64,000 bases of DNA from Gaeumannomyces sp. JS-464 (GCA_002197995.1 NGZR01000001.1:7006001-7070000), one strand, 5' to 3'; counted from the stretch's first letter, positions 34,194 to 48,500 are shown. Program-made: numbers and translations. The notes: generated by a model not told the origin, from the sequence alone.

Positions 34194-37100
34194 CTAGGCG
34201 TTGGCAATTGAAGACACCGCGATGGCGACAGCCTGGGTTGTCAGAGTGCGAAATGGAGACGCTGACCTCCTTGACCTTCGCTTTCTGAGCAGCCTTGGCA
34301 GCATCCCCGTGAAGCTGTAACGTACATGGTTAGCAACTGTTTCTGAAGAGTGGGAAAATGAAAGGCAAAAAGCGTAGAAGCGATGTGTGCATCATTAACT
34401 CACCATGACAGTTGGGGCACCATAGCTGTTCCTCACGATCTCGATGTCCTTGAGCGCAGCACCTGCGCCCTTGCTTTCAACGCCCAGCGACTTGAAGACG
34501 GCCTCCTTGGCGGACCACCGTCCGGCAAATGCCGCTCGAGGGTTGGCACTACGCCTGCAGTACTCGATCTCCCTGGCAGTAAAGTTGCGTTCCACGAAGG
34601 TATCATTGTCGATGTTGATACCCTCGATGTCCTCAAAGTCAACTCCAACCTTGTTGGTCTTGCTCTGGACCTGCGCTGCGAGGGCCTCCACCATCTCGAT
34701 CGTGCTCTTGGACTGGGGCTTCTCAACTGACGCCTGCTTCATGAAGTCGCTCGGGAAGGTGAGCTGGCCCGTCTTCTTGTTCTCCTTGACCCTGGCATCC
34801 CGGTTGAGGAGCACCTGGCTCAGCTGCTCGTCCGAGTACGGCGACTTGTCTTTGGCCACGAATAGAGAGTGGTTGATCATGCCACTGTGGAAGAAGCGGT
34901 AGGCCTTCTTCTGTCGGGCCTCGACCTTGACGCGGTACTCGTCGTACTGGGCCTTGTCCAGGGTGGCGAAGAGGTACTTGGGGTGCACGCCGATCGCCTG
35001 CGCACCCTTCTGACCGAAACCGAAAGATGTGACCGAGAACGCCTTGATGCCGTCTGTCTGCAGGCTGCGGCTGGGGTAGACGATGTAGTCAAACTGCTCC
35101 ATCACCTGGTCCACGTTGTCCGCGTTGCGGTTACCAGGAACCAGGCCTGTGTTGAGCACCTGCAAACAGCCGTTCATCATCCAAGCACCGGCAGCACCCT
35201 TGGGGTGGCCAGTGAGGTACTTCTGGAAGATACCGAGGACTGCATTGCCCTTCTTGCGACCCAGGTGGGCAAGCTGCTGGCAAATGACCGACGACTCGTT
35301 CTTGTCGTTGGCCTTGGTCGACGTGCCGTGGAACGAGGCGACATCCAGGTCATCAATGGTAAGACCCCACGTTGCCAGGGCACCACGGAGAGGAGCAATG
35401 CTAGGATCGCTCTTCCAGAAGTGGTTTCCGAGGCTGCGCAGAACCTCCTTCTCCTGCCTAGCAGCCTCCTTCTCAATGTGCTGTGTGCGGTCCGCGACGT
35501 ACTCCTTCTCGCCAAAGGCCTGGTCGGTGCTCCGCATGGCCGCAACCTCTTCGGAAAGGAAGTCGAGCTCTGACTCCTTCCAGTTTGCGATCTGTCGCTT
35601 GCGGATCTGGATCTGGCGGCGACGGTAGTTGATATCTAGCAGAGGCGAGGGGAACTGCTGGCATTCTCCTTGGCAGTGGTGAGGACACCCTGGCCCGGAG
35701 CCGGCACGGAGCGGCCAATCTTGTCGGATGCGGTGGTAGTTAGGGCCAGGATGCCGTAGATCGGGACGCCCATGTCGAGGGCGAGCTTAGCCGTCATGAT
35801 AACCTGGACACCACAGCCCTGCGACTCCATGAAGCCGTTTCGGGTCGTCGTGGTGGGGCGCGACATCTCCTTGGGGGTGCGGCCGTGTTCGAACTCGTCC
35901 ACCGCGTTGCTTGTTGCCTTCATGTTGGCAAACTCGTACGAGCCTTCCTCACCAAAGTCGTCGAAACCACCGACGAAGCAGACACGCGCCTTGCCCTCCA
36001 TGATGGTCTCGTATCCAATATCAACCGACTCGACGGCGGTCGCGCACGCACCCACGGGGGTCTTGATGGGGCCCGAGGACGAGAGCAGGAGCATGTTGAC
36101 CCAAGCGCTCATGGTATTGATGAAAGACTCCTGCAGGATGTCGTTCTGGAGAGGCTTGTCCAGGTACCTGTCGCGGTGCATTCCCCTGAGAGCAGCAGCA
36201 CCACCCATGCCAGAGCCGACGCAGTTGCCGACTTCAGACACATGGACGTACTTGTAGAACTCGTACGGGTCGGTGATACCGGCCGAGAGAAGGGCCTCGA
36301 CAGTGGAGACGAGAACAAAAAGGGCCACAGGATCGACCTGGGAGATGATGTCGTCGGGCACGCCATACCTCTTGGCGTCCCAGCCCGTCGGGATTTGGCC
36401 GGCAACCAACCTGTCGAACCGGAGCGCCTTGGGAATCCAAAGGCCAGCACCCTTCTTGAGACGGACGGTGTACTGGTCCGAGTCGGGGATCTCGAAAATC
36501 TCAACCTTGTCGCCATGCTCGCGCTTGAACTCCTCGGCCGTGTCCTTGGACGCCTCGAAAGGCTCGAGGTCTTCCTCGATGACGACCTCGTGAAGCAGCT
36601 GCTTCTTGTTGGGATCGTATCCACCGAACAGCTCGGGTTCGATGAGACGAATGCCCGAGTGCTCCAGGATGAACTTCTCGTACTTGGACTTGATGTCCTT
36701 GTCATCGACAGGCTCACCAGACTTGCCGTCGACCCAGCCCGAGTATGGCCGGCCCTTGATGAAGCCGTTGTGGTTCTTGATGAGACCCATGATCCAAGCC
36801 ATCTCGATGCAGCCCTCAAGGGAGAACTCGCCGTAGGCCTCCATCTCCCATCGGGTGCGTGAGTTACCCCAGGGACCGACCTCGGCAAAGCCGGTGACGA
36901 CGACGACCTTCTCCAGGTCGACCATGCCCTTGAGCTTGTCGTTGAGAGGCGCAACCTCCTTCTCCCATTCGGGAATGTGAGGGAAGTCGTACTTGATATT
37001 GGCACGTGGCTCGACAACCTTCTTCTTGTAAAGGTTCTCCGAGTTTGCGCCGTTCACGATCTTGTCCTCAATGGCGGTCTCCTTGGTCACGGCCTTGCGG

Positions 37101-39950
37101 ATCTCGCTGGTCTCCATGACGTCCTTTCGCAGCTTCGTCATGACTGTGTTCAGGTCAGGAATGAACTGAAGGCCGCCGTTGAGGTCGGCAAACACCGGCT
37201 CGCTCTGGCACAGATCGACGATAGCCGGCGACATGAGACCGAGGAGGTTGAAAGCCATCTCCTGTTGCGAGAAGGTGCGCACGCCAAAGGCCTCAACACC
37301 CTCCGCGACGACGTTGTTGCCAGACATAAGACCCGTTCCACGAGTCCATCCGATGATGGCTCCACAGATGGTGAGGTAGCTGCTCCAGTCCTCGGCGTGC
37401 CAACGGTTGAAGAGGGTCTCGAGGGCGAGCTTGGACTCGGAATACAGACCGTCGCTGCCGAAGGTGCCATGGTTGGGCGAAAGAGGCAAGATTACCTGGG
37501 CAGGACGGGTCTCGAAGCCGCGGGTGGCCTTCTGGGTCTTGACACTGCCAAGCAGCCGCAGGAGGTTGGTCAACATGATGCGGTGGGCCAGCTCCGACTT
37601 GGAATCGATGCCATCGATCTGGCGGCCCGTCTCGGAGATGGCGGCGAAGGGGACAACGTAGTCCAGATCCCAGCCCAGACCGTTCTTGGTGTCGTAGATG
37701 TAATCAACAAGAGCCTCGACATCCTGCTTGCTACCCTGGTTGAACGGCACCACCACGAGCTGTGATCCGCGAGAACCGTACCTCGCGTACATGGCCTGGT
37801 AGTACTCTGTCACCTCACGGGAGAAGCGGCTGGTGGTGACAACAACATGGGCACCGCCGGCGATGAGGCCCTGCAGGACCTCTGCGCCGATGGAGCCGGC
37901 GCCAGCACCAGTCATGAGAGCGTACTTGCCAGCGTAGGTGACACCCGACTTGGCAGCCTGCTCAAGGCAGTCGAGGTACGTGCCTGTGAGCTTCTTGCTG
38001 TAGTCCCACCCATGCAGCGTCTTGCGGCGCAGGTGCAGGAAGGGGATTGTCTCGACCTTGCCCTTGTTGTGGCCAGGTTTCAGGCTAGTCCGCTTGCCAC
38101 CCAGCCCCTTGCCGCCATCCTTGGGGATGATCTGGCTCTCATTCATCCCCAGAGAGCGGATGACGTCGCTGTACAGCGACTTGATCTCCAGTTGGGACGT
38201 CTTGGACAAGGTGTGCTGCTGCTTGATGAGCTTGTAGATGCGACCCAGATCGTTCTGGACCTTGCTGCGGTTGCCATACTCGGAAATCTTGCCACCGTCA
38301 GCCATCTGCTGGACGTAATGTTCGAGCTTGCGGCAGCTGGCCCTGGGGACCTCCTCGTAGACAAGGTTGCCGCGGCTGTCCACAGTGGTTTTAGGGCCAG
38401 TGGGGATAGCCACATCCTTGTAGACAGGCGAGACGTCCAGAACGTCCCTGCAGTTGTCGATCAGCATAGTGCTGAGCTCCTTGGCAAGCTGGTAAGTCTC
38501 TCCGCGGTCCGTGGGGCAGTTGTCGATGTGGTACTGCATGAACTCCAGCAGGGTGGGGTTGGACCGGTTCATGATGGCGATGCAGCGGCTCACGATCTCA
38601 CGATCAACAGCCTTGAGCCTGCCGAAAAGGATGTCGTAGTACATGCTCAAAGCATCCTGGCGCACCCAGTTCCAGTACGAGTCGTAGACGCGGGCCTTCA
38701 GGGGGCTAAAAACGGGCTCAATGCCGGCGGCGTAGAAGTCGCCATGCTCCGCCATCCAGAGGTCGAGCTGACCTTGAAGAATCTTGGAGGATTCCTGCGA
38801 GGCTTGGAAGGCCTTGTCGCCGGCCCGCAGATCCATTTTCAGGTACCTGGCAAGAAGCTCAAGCTGCTGCTTGAACAGCGCCCTCTGGTCCTTGGTCAAG
38901 GCGTCGATGGCGGCAGGGTCCATCATCATGCCGCCACCGCCGCCGCCGGCGGAAGGTCCAGCAGCCGCAGCCGTGGACAGGCTGATGCCGGCATTGGACG
39001 CGTACTTCTGAGTGACGTCATCCAGGAAGGACTTCGCGTCGCCGTCGGAGCCGAGACGAGCAGGAGGCTCCATGGTGATTCCGAGAAGCAAAACGCCATC
39101 CTGCCGTCCCGACGCCAGACCCCAACGCGTCTCCAAGTATTTCCTGGCGGCCGTAATGTTGAAGCCACCAGGCATCTTGGAAGATATCAAACGGGCAATG
39201 AGGGCCTGTGACTGCTTGCCGAGGTTGCCGTCAAAAGTGACCTGCATCGCGGCACCGAGCTCATCGAGCGGAGTGTCCTCGGGCTTCTCTGGTGTTGTGC
39301 CGAACTCCTTGCCGAGGTCACCGAGAATCTCGTTCTGGAGGGTGGATTTGCCTATGTGCCGGGGATTCAAGTCAGCAACCATGCTGGAACCTCAATGCGA
39401 GAGATAGTGCACTAGTGGGGATTGTAGACTTACCACCGACAAGGTCTTTGATCGCTTTGCTGAGAGGAACCTCGAGGAACGGCTTCTTCAGCTTCTGCGC
39501 AATCAGTGCACGGACAATCTCAACGGCCTGGACGGGTGCGTCGGGGACTTGTGCGGCGGGACCTGCGCTCGGAGGAGCGGCAGCCGCAACAGGGGCGGCA
39601 GAGCTGGCAGCAGCAGCGGGAGCCGCGGCGCTGCTCGAGCTCGCTGGAGCTGGCTCGGGCTCCTCGACGGGGTCAACATCGTAGTAAATCTCCTTGGCAT
39701 CCTTGTTGTAGCAGAGAATCTGGCGCTGCAGCGACTTGGCAGCATCAAACACCTCGTACTTGGAGGCGAGCGTCCTCCTGGCCATGACGCCCAGCGTGTC
39801 TGCCGGGCCGATCTCAACAATGCGCTCCGCCGTCTTCTCGGCGAGGAAGACATCTTGTGTTTCAATCCACCTCACGGGCGAGGCGAACTGGTAGGCGAGC
39901 AGCTCGACGAGCAGCGTGTGGGCAAGCTCCTGCTCGATTTCGGGACGCAT
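34194..39950 (-). CDS. FAS2: Fatty acid synthase subunit alpha (FAS2)
   Basis: Alpha chain of the cytosolic fungal type I fatty acid synthase, carrying ACP, ketoreductase, ketosynthase and phosphopantetheinyl transferase activities. It begins with the canonical [18 protein letters not shown]. The ACP attachment site [10 protein letters not shown] is split by an intron at 39352-39433 (GTAAGT, CATAG). The ketoreductase Rossmann motif is [16 protein letters not shown]. The ketosynthase cysteine sits in [11 protein letters not shown], codon 36044-36046. The C-terminal transferase shows [10 protein letters not shown] and [13 protein letters not shown] second intron (34315-34403) precedes a short last exon ending in SISHSDN. 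The exons total 1,862 codons, the normal length, but two indels cancel out: one missing base near 35656, between TTAKENAS and [12 protein letters not shown], and one extra base in a C run at 34235-34237. FAS1 lies divergently 2.6 kb away. Confidence 0.98.
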
Positions 39951-40901
39951 CTTGGGCAGAGGGTCTCGCGAGGAGCGGGCGGTGAAGGAGTGGAGGAAGA
40001 GGGAAGGGCTGCCAGCGGGAGTGACGCTCCGGGTATCGTCTATTTGTTCGATTCTAGCATGCAAAGTCTCAGCCTGGCCGTGACAGGAGCGACAGTCGAT
40101 TGACCTGATTCTGGTCTTGGTAGATGGGAGAAAACCGTCTGAGAGCGAGGGACCTCTGAGCAAGGAGCAGAGGCAAGGAGGGAGTGGAGGGGACTGCGAT
40201 ATGTGGAGCAGCGTCACCCTGATGGTTTGTATGGACGGAGAATGGATTGAAAATTATTGTCCCACTACGATGGACCGTGGCGGGAACACGGGAGTTCTAA
40301 GCAAAGATGGAAGGGAGGAAAGAACAGCAGCGCTCGTCTACCTCTATACACTCGCAGGAACACAACACTGGCGATGGCGAATTTTGGGGCAGCAATACCG
40401 CTCACTTTTTTTTTTTCTCCATCCGTTTGTTGAACTGCAAATTGGCGGCAGCAACGCCCCAAAGACACACCGGCTGCACGCCCCAGGCTGGACCGCACCT
40501 CAACCAAATAAGACGCTAAGCCTAAACAGGTCAAGTGGACCCCGTCGAGGTACCGGTACCCCGCAAAGACGGATTGGAGAAACAACATGCAGCAACAAAC
40601 AGACATGATGGGACGCGCGCTGCCCTGCGAGTCAAGAAGAACCGCAGCAATTGACTTCGAGCTTAGACTCGGCTGGACTCGCTAGATTAGCTCACATAGC
40701 GTGGCAGCCCTGGAGCTGCAGTCGAAGCTCAAGCTTCCGTAGCTCGACGTGTCTGGAGCTAGAGACACGCGGCCCGTTGGTCGAGGTTTGAAAATCGAGC
40801 GCCGATCCGTTGGGATATCAGAGCTGGTGATGGAGGCGCCGCTTCCGTTTCAGCGCCAACCACCAACCCCGTCTTTGGGTCGGCGATAGCTTTCTAGCCA
40901 C

Positions 40902-40907
40902 CCTCGG
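40902..40907 (+). promoter_or_regulatory. CCTCGG box, possible FarA/FarB-type site
   Basis: Exact match to the six-base core recognised by fatty-acid-responsive regulators of filamentous fungi, lying about 950 nt upstream of FAS2. A match this short can occur by chance. Confidence 0.3.
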
Positions 40908-41567
40908 CCGAACGGCCCAAGAGACTCTCGGCTCGGCTATACCTCAAGCGTCTCATCATGCCTTCCATTTCCATCACTCCGTTGGGGGCGTAGTTGCTGG
41001 TGAAACTCTAGGGCAGTATGGCTATCGCCATCCAAGATATCAATGCTGGTGGCTGTCAGGGCCGAACATAGTTCGGGCAGGCGCGTCTTTCCGTGGATGC
41101 TGATGTAGCCATATTGACAGGTGTGCTCCACGCCATCTAATTCTTCCCAAGATGCCTCTTTCCTCAGTATATGTATTGAGAGGGCATGTCATGTCTATGG
41201 AGGGGCCCGTACCTACCTTTAGATATCGTCATCTTGTCTCGGCCGTGCTACTGCCGAGCGCCGCGTCTTTGGCTCCATCGAAGTACCTTTGCCCCTGCGT
41301 TGACGGCCGGCTGACTAAAGCCTTGTTGCACCTTCCCATGCTCTAGTTTTGTGTCTAGACGACCCAAGGTGCTTACCTACATACGCCCGTCGACACTAAT
41401 CACTCGGGCAGGGAAGCCACCAAGTCCCTGCCTTGCCCAGCCTGGGATCTTAGGTACGAGAGGCATGTACGTAGGGAAATTGCTTGGACTACTTGGACTA
41501 GGCAGCTCGTGGCTTCGTGGGCAGCCTCCATCACGGAGTCTTCCGTCTTGCGTCTCGTCTCGGCTGG

Positions 41568-41573
41568 CCGAGG
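41568..41573 (-). promoter_or_regulatory. CCTCGG box (minus strand), possible FarA/FarB-type site
   Basis: CCGAGG on the + strand, the same six-base core in the other orientation, about 1 kb upstream of FAS1. Chance occurrence cannot be excluded. Confidence 0.3.
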
Positions 41574-42584
41574 CTAATCGATGCCGCCACGCCGTTGACT
41601 GACGAAATCAAGGACATCGTGGCACCCAGGGCTGTCGGGATGAGACCCCAACATTCCTTATCGATCGCTAGCATCCTTCTCATCGAAGCTCCAGGGATTC
41701 CACCATGCCCACGAACCTTTTCCGTGCTTGGTGGCGCAAGGCTGTTGTCTCCTTCCGTCCGTTCCTGTGCGCCCAGCTAAGTTGTACTGGTACCTCTGCC
41801 CAATCCAACATCCCACCTCTCGCCACCATTCTGGTGGAGACCCCCAGAGCGGGCCCGTTGACGCTTGGCCGGCTTCTCGTTTCCTGGGCCAGGGTGGGGC
41901 CAGGGACTTGCCGGGCGCCCTTGCTGTGCATCCTGCAAATGTGAGCAGGGGTCAGGATAGGGGATGCTACGTAAGGCCCTTCCCCAACAAAGATCCAAAA
42001 ATTTTGGCGAGAGGCAACAATTGACATTGGACGACCGGCCCGATGCCAGCAGCCATTTTCCTGTTGAGCAGAAGAGATCAGACGGCGGAACCACCAAAGT
42101 CTTGCATCCCCTGCGTTTTCTGAAGCCAAAGGTTCGGTCGACGTGCTTGGTGATAAACAGGAAAACCACCAGGCAGCCCGCCTTCTTCTTTCCACAAGAC
42201 ACCTTCTTTTTGCTGCCATCAAGTCCCTCCCTCCGCCGTCACTAAACGGGGTCACCACTGTCCAGCGGCGCCCATCTAAGACGCTCGCTCCACATTGCCA
42301 CCCCCCAATCCCACCACACCCTTGACGGCACCCCGCGATACGCTCCTTTCACTGCTGCCGACACCGCCTTCATCCTGCCTTTCTAGACCGCATAGACCGC
42401 TAGATTACGACTGTCCCTGCTCTTGACTGAGTCCATTGGGACTGCATTTCCAGTGAGTTTCCAGTCGAAACCCATCCCAGTTGCACCAGTCGGTGTGCGG
42501 TCCTGGCACCTTTGATAGCTTGACTTTCTGACACGACCACCGCAGTCCTTTTTAGATACCCTCCGCTGCACAAGCCCGTCCACC

Positions 42585-45500
42585 ATGTACGGCACGGGAA
42601 CGGGCGCCCAGACCGGGGCTACGACCCCGCGGTCTTCGTCTTCTCTGCGGCCTCTCACTATCGCCCACGGCTTCTCTCGAGACCGTTCGTCTTAATACCC
42701 ACAAACCTCCATTTCCACGCATCGCAGTTGAAAGACCGCTTCAGCACGAGCTTGCCGGCTCCGACAGATGAGCTTGCCCAAGATGACGAGCCCTCGTCTG
42801 TCCCCGAGCTGGTGGCCAGGTACATGGGATTTGTTGCCCGCGAGGTCGAGGAGGGCGAGGACGATGCACAGGGCTCCTACGAGGAGGTACTGAAGCTCGT
42901 TCTTAATGAATTCGAGCGCGCCTACCTCCGCGGAAACGAGGTCCACGCTCTGGCGGCTACGCTTCCCGGTATTGATGCCAAGAAGCTCGTCGTCATCCGC
43001 AGCTACTTCGCGGCGCGGTACGTGCTCAACAGGGCGATCAAGCCTCACCCGTCGGCTCTGTTCAGGGCGTCTGCGGACGGCACCGCCAAGCTCTACACCA
43101 TCTTCGGTGGTCAAGGCAATATCGAGGAGTATTTCGAGGAGCTGCGGGAGCTTCACACCACCTACCCAGTCTTTGTTGGTGAGCTCATCACAACCTCGGC
43201 GGAGCTTCTGCGCAACCTGTCCAGCCATCCGAGCGCCGAGAAGCTTTTCTCCAAGGGTTTGGATGTCATGACCTGGCTGCAACACCCGGATTCGACGCCT
43301 GACGTCGACTACCTGATTTCGGCGCCGGTCAGCTTTCCCCTGATCGGTCTCGTGCAGCTGGCACACTACGAGGTCACTTGCAGGGTCCTGGGCATCCACC
43401 CTGGCCTGCTCCGGGAGAGGCTGAGCGGTGCCACTGGTCACTCGCAAGGTATAGTCCTGGCGGCAGCGACGGCTGCCGCGAGCTCGTGGGAGAACTGGGG
43501 AGATATCGTCAAATCGTCCCTGACGATTCTCTTCTGGATCGGTGCCCGCAGCCAGCAGACCTTCCCCCGCACCTCGATGACCCCGTCGATGCTGCAAGAC
43601 TCGCTTGACAATGGTGAGGGGTTGCCGACCCCCATGCTTAGCATCCGTGACCTGCCACAGGCCGAGGTCCAGAAGCACATCGACAAGACGAACGAGTACC
43701 TCCCGGCGGATCGCCACATTTCCATCTCCCTAATCAACAGCCCGCGCAACATGGTGGTTACGGGACCCCCCATCTCGCTGTATGGTCTCAACCTTCAGCT
43801 CAGGAAGGTCAGGGCACCCACTGGCCTGGATCAGAACAGGATTCCTTTCACTGAGCGCAAAGTTCGGTTTGTCAACCGGTTCCTGCCCATCACAGCGCCG
43901 TTCCACAGCAAGTACCTCGCAGATGCCACGGCTATGATCGATGGGGATCTGCAGTACACGCACCTGGATGTTAAGAACCTGGGTATCCCGGTCTTCGACA
44001 CCCATACCGGGAAGGACATCCGTGAGGAAGTCAAGGGCAACATCGTTCCGACCCTCGTCCGCCTCATCACTCGCGATACGGTGAACTGGGAGCAGGCGAC
44101 TGTCTTCCCTTGTGCCACGCACGTCCTGGATTTCGGACCCGGAGGTATCTCTGGCCTGGGCATTCTTACCAGCCGTAACAAGGATGGTACAGGTGTTCGT
44201 GTCATTCTCGCCGGGTCGGTTGCCGGCACCGTCACCGAGGTGGGCTACAAGCCTGAGCTTTTCGACCGCGACGAGGAGCACGCTGTCAAGTACGCCGTAG
44301 ACTGGGTCAAGGAATACGGCCCCAAGCTCGTCAAGACTTCTAGCGGTCGCACCTATGTCGACACCAAGATGAGCAGAATGCTCGGCCTCCCACCCGTCAT
44401 GGTCGCCGGCATGACGCCCTGCACCGTCCCCTGGGACTTCGTGGCAGCAACCATGAACGCCGGCTATCACATCGAGCTTGCTGGCGGAGGCTACTTTGAG
44501 CCCAGGATGATGCAGGACGCGATTCTCAAGATTGAGAAGGCCATTCCTGCTGGACGTGGCATCAGCGTCAACTTGATCTACGTCAACCCTCGCGCCATGC
44601 AGTGGCAGATCCCCCTTCTCGGTCGCTTGAGAGCTGAAGGTGTCCCAATCGAGGGTCTCACCATTGGTGCCGGAGTTCCCTCCATCGAGGTCGCCAATGA
44701 GTACATTCAGACGCTTGGTCTCAAGCACATCTCGTTCAAGCCCGGCTCGACGGATGCAATTCAGGCTGTCATCAACATCGCCAAGGCCAATCCGACCTTC
44801 CCGGTCATGCTTCAGTGGACTGGCGGCCGTGGTGGTGGCCACCACTCGTTTGAGGACTTCCACCAGCCCATCCTCCAGATGTACACCCGCCTCCGCAAGT
44901 GCGACAACCTCATCCTTGTTGCTGGAAGTGGCTTCGGTGGAGCCGAGGACACCTACCCCTACATCACGGGCGAGTGGTCCAAGAAGTTCGGCTACCCTCC
45001 CATGCCTTTCGACGGCTGCCTGTTTGGTAGCCGGATGATGGTTTCCAAGGAGGCCCACACTGCCCCTGCTGCCAAGAAGGCCATTGTCGACGCCCCCGGT
45101 GTCGCTGATGACGAGTGGGAGAAGACCTACAAGGGCGTTGCCGGCGGCGTCACCACCGTCCGGTCCGAGATGGGCGAGCCCATCCACAAGCTCGCGACCC
45201 GTGGTGTCAGGTTCTGGGCTGAGATGGACCAGAAGATCTTCAGCCTTCCCAAAGACAAGCGGGTCGCTGAGCTGAAGAAGAACCGCGACTACATCATGAG
45301 CGCTCAACAAGAACTTCCAGAAAGTTTGGTTCGGCAAGAAAAGGCTGGCCAAGCGTCGACTTGGAAGACATGACCTACGGCGAGGTTGTCCGTCGCATGG
45401 TCGAGCTCATGTACGTCAAGCATGAGTCTCGCTGGATCGACGTCACCTTCATGCGCCTGACGGGAGACTTCATTCACCGTGTCGAGGAGCGCTTTGTCCC

Positions 45501-48500
45501 GAGCCCTGGTCAGCCTTCGCTTCTCCAGAGCTACTCTGATCTTCAGGACCCTTTCCCAACTGTGGAGCGTATCCTTGCACACTACCCTGAGGCGAGACTC
45601 AGCTCATCAACGCCCAGGACGTCCAGCACTTCCTGCAACTCTGCATGAGGCCGATCCAGAAGCCTGTCGTCTTCGTCCCGGCCTTCGATGACGACTTCGA
45701 TTTCTACTTCAAGAAGGACTCGCTGTGGCAGTCGGAGGACCTTGAGGCCGTCATGGACCAAGATGTCGAGCGCACTTGTATCCTGCAGGGCCCCACTGCC
45801 GTCCGCTACTCCAATGTTGTGGACGAGCCGATCAAGAGCATCCTGGACGGTATTCATGAGGGACACATCAAGGGTCTCACCAAGGATCTGTACAGCTCCA
45901 AGCCGGTTCCCTCGGTCGAGTACTTTGGCGGAAAGCTCGTTGAGCCCGAGATCATTCCTGATGTTGACGGCTTGACTGTCTCTTACGATGAGACAAAGAA
46001 CATCTACCGCATCTCTAACTCTCCACCAGCCCGATGCCGACCACCGAGGCTTGGCTATCGCTCCTTGCTGGGCCGACGCGCTGCTGGCGCCACGCCCTGC
46101 TCATGTCAGAGGTCTTTGTCCAGGGCACCAAGTACTACAGCAACCCCATGCGGCGCATCTTTGCTCCCGTCCGGGGTCTGTTTGTTGAGATCCGCAACCC
46201 TAAGAACCCCGCCAAGACAGAGATCATTGTCAGGGAACAGCCCCGTCACAACCACTACGTTGATGTCCTTGTTATCAACATGGTCAGCGACAACGAGATC
46301 GTCGTCAAGATGATCAAGGAGACCACTGCCCTTGGTAAGCCTGTGGCGCTGCCTCTTCGCTTCATCTACAAGCCTGAGGCTGGCTACGCCCCGATCCACG
46401 AGGTGATGGAGGATCGGAACGATCGCATCAAGGAGTTCTACTGGCGGGCATGGTTCGGCAACGAGACTCTTGACCTCGATGCCGCTGTGGACGGCACTTT
46501 CGATGGCGGGAAGGCTGTTGTGACCAGCGAGGACATCAACGACTTCATCCATGCCGTTGGCAACAAGGGTGAGGCCTTCGTCGATCGTCCCGGCAAGATC
46601 ATGTATGCCCCCATGGACTTCGCCATTGTCCTTGGATGGAAGGCTATCACCAAGCCCATCTTCCCCCGCAAGATTGACGGTGATCTCCTCAACCTCGTCC
46701 ACCTGTCCAACCAATTCCGCATGATGCCCGGTGCCGAGCCGCTAAAGAAGGGCGACGAGGTTTCGACGGTTTCTCGGGTCAACGCAGTCATCATTCAGGA
46801 CTCGGGCAAGATGGTAGAGGTCTGCGGCACCATCAGCCGCGACAACCATGCCGTCATGGAGGTGACCTCGCAGTTCCTCTACCGTGGAGTCTACACCGAC
46901 TTCGAGAACACGTTCCAGCGCAAGGTCGAGACGCCCATGCAGATCCATCTTGCCACGTCCAAGGATGTTGCCATCCTGAAGTCCAAGGAGTGGTTTGTGC
47001 TGGATGATGGCGTCGACATGGAGCTTCTTGGACAGACGCTCACTTTCCGTCTGCAGTCGCTCGTACGCTTCAAGAACAAGACGGTCTTCAGCAGCGTTCT
47101 GACTCGCGGCGAGGTCCTAGTTGAGCTGCCCACCAAGGAGACTGTGCAGGTCGCGAGCGTCGAGTATGAGGCAGGCACGTCGCATGGCAACCCTGTCATT
47201 GACTACCTGGAGAGGAACGGCGCGTCCATTGAGCAGCCAATCAACTTCGAGAACCCGATTCCTCTGAGCGGCAAGACTCCCCTGGAGCTTCGTGCTCCCG
47301 CGTCCAACGAGACGTATGCCCGCGTCTCTGGGGACTACAATCCTATCCACGTCTCTCGCATCTTCGCCAACTACGCCAATCTCCCTGGTACCATCACCCA
47401 CGGCATGTACTCGAGCGCGGCCGTCCGCAGCCTGGTCGAGATCTGGGCGGCAGAGAACAACGTCGGCCGCGTGCGTAGCTTCCACGCCTCGCTGGTCGGC
47501 ATGGTCCTTCCCAATGATGACCTGCAGGTCAAACTTCAGCATGTCGGCATGGTCGCAGGCCGCAAGATTATCAAGGTTGAGGTTCTCAATAAGGAGAGTG
47601 AGGAGAAGGTTCTGCTTGGAGAGGCTGAAGTTGAACAGCCGGCGACGGCATACGTCTTCACGGGCCAGGGCTCGCAGGAGCAGGGCATGGGGATGGACTT
47701 GTACGACAGCAGTCCCGTGGCGAAGGAAGTCTGGGACCGCGCTGACAAGTATCTGATGGACACATATGGTAAGTTGCTTGGAACCTCTTGTTCGTTCCCG
47801 GATACTCCTGACTAACCAAACCCGCGCACAGGCTTTGCTATTACCAACATTGTGAAGAACAACCCCAAGGAGCTCACAATTCACTTCGGTGGCCCTCGTG
47901 GCAAGGCCATCCGGGCCAACTACATGGCCATGACTTTCGAGACGGTCGCTGCCGACGGCTCCATCAAGTCTGAGCGCATCTTCAAGGATATCAACGAGAC
48001 CACGTCGTCCTACACCTACCGCTCCCCGACCGGCCTGCTTTCGGCTACACAATTCACGCAGCCTGCCCTGACCCTGATGGAGAAGGCGAGCTTTGAGGAC
48101 ATGAAGGCGAAGGGTCTCGTGCCGCGAGACAGCACCTTTGCCGGCCACTCGCTGGGTGAATACTCTGCTCTGGCAGCTCTGGCTGACGTCATGCCGATTG
48201 AGAGTCTGGTCTCGGTCGTCTTCTACCGCGGCCTGACCATGCAGGTTGCAGTGGAGAGGGACGCCAGCGGCCGATCCAACTACTCGATGTGCGCCGTCAA
48301 CCCTAGTCGTATCTCCAGGACATTCAACGAGGAGGCCCTCCGCTTCGTCGTTGGCAACATCGCCGAGGAGACAGGCTGGCTTCTGGAGATTGTCAACTAC
48401 AACATTGCCAACATGCAGTACGTCTGCGCCGGCGACCTCCGGGCGCTGGACACGCTCACGGGAGTGCTCAACTTCCTGAAGCAGCAGAAGCTCGACATCG

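Larger units (their letters stand above)
39951..42584. promoter_or_regulatory. Shared upstream region of the divergent FAS2-FAS1 pair
   Basis: 2.6 kb of non-coding DNA separates the start codons of the two synthase subunits, so it must hold both promoters and can coordinate them. It contains CCTCGG at 40902-40907 and its complement CCGAGG at 41568-41573. CCTCGG is the known target of the FarA/FarB (CTF1) fatty-acid-responsive zinc-cluster regulators of Aspergillus and Fusarium. Whether these copies are used is an inference. I see no gene inside the region. Confidence 0.7.

Noticed and set aside
37847..39211. 454-codon open frame on the + strand
   Set aside because: It lies wholly antisense to FAS2. 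High GC at third codon positions commonly keeps the opposite frame open. No motif is seen.
43730..45352. 540-codon open frame on the minus strand
   Set aside because: Antisense to the FAS1 acetyl transferase and enoyl reductase domains; no domain of its own.
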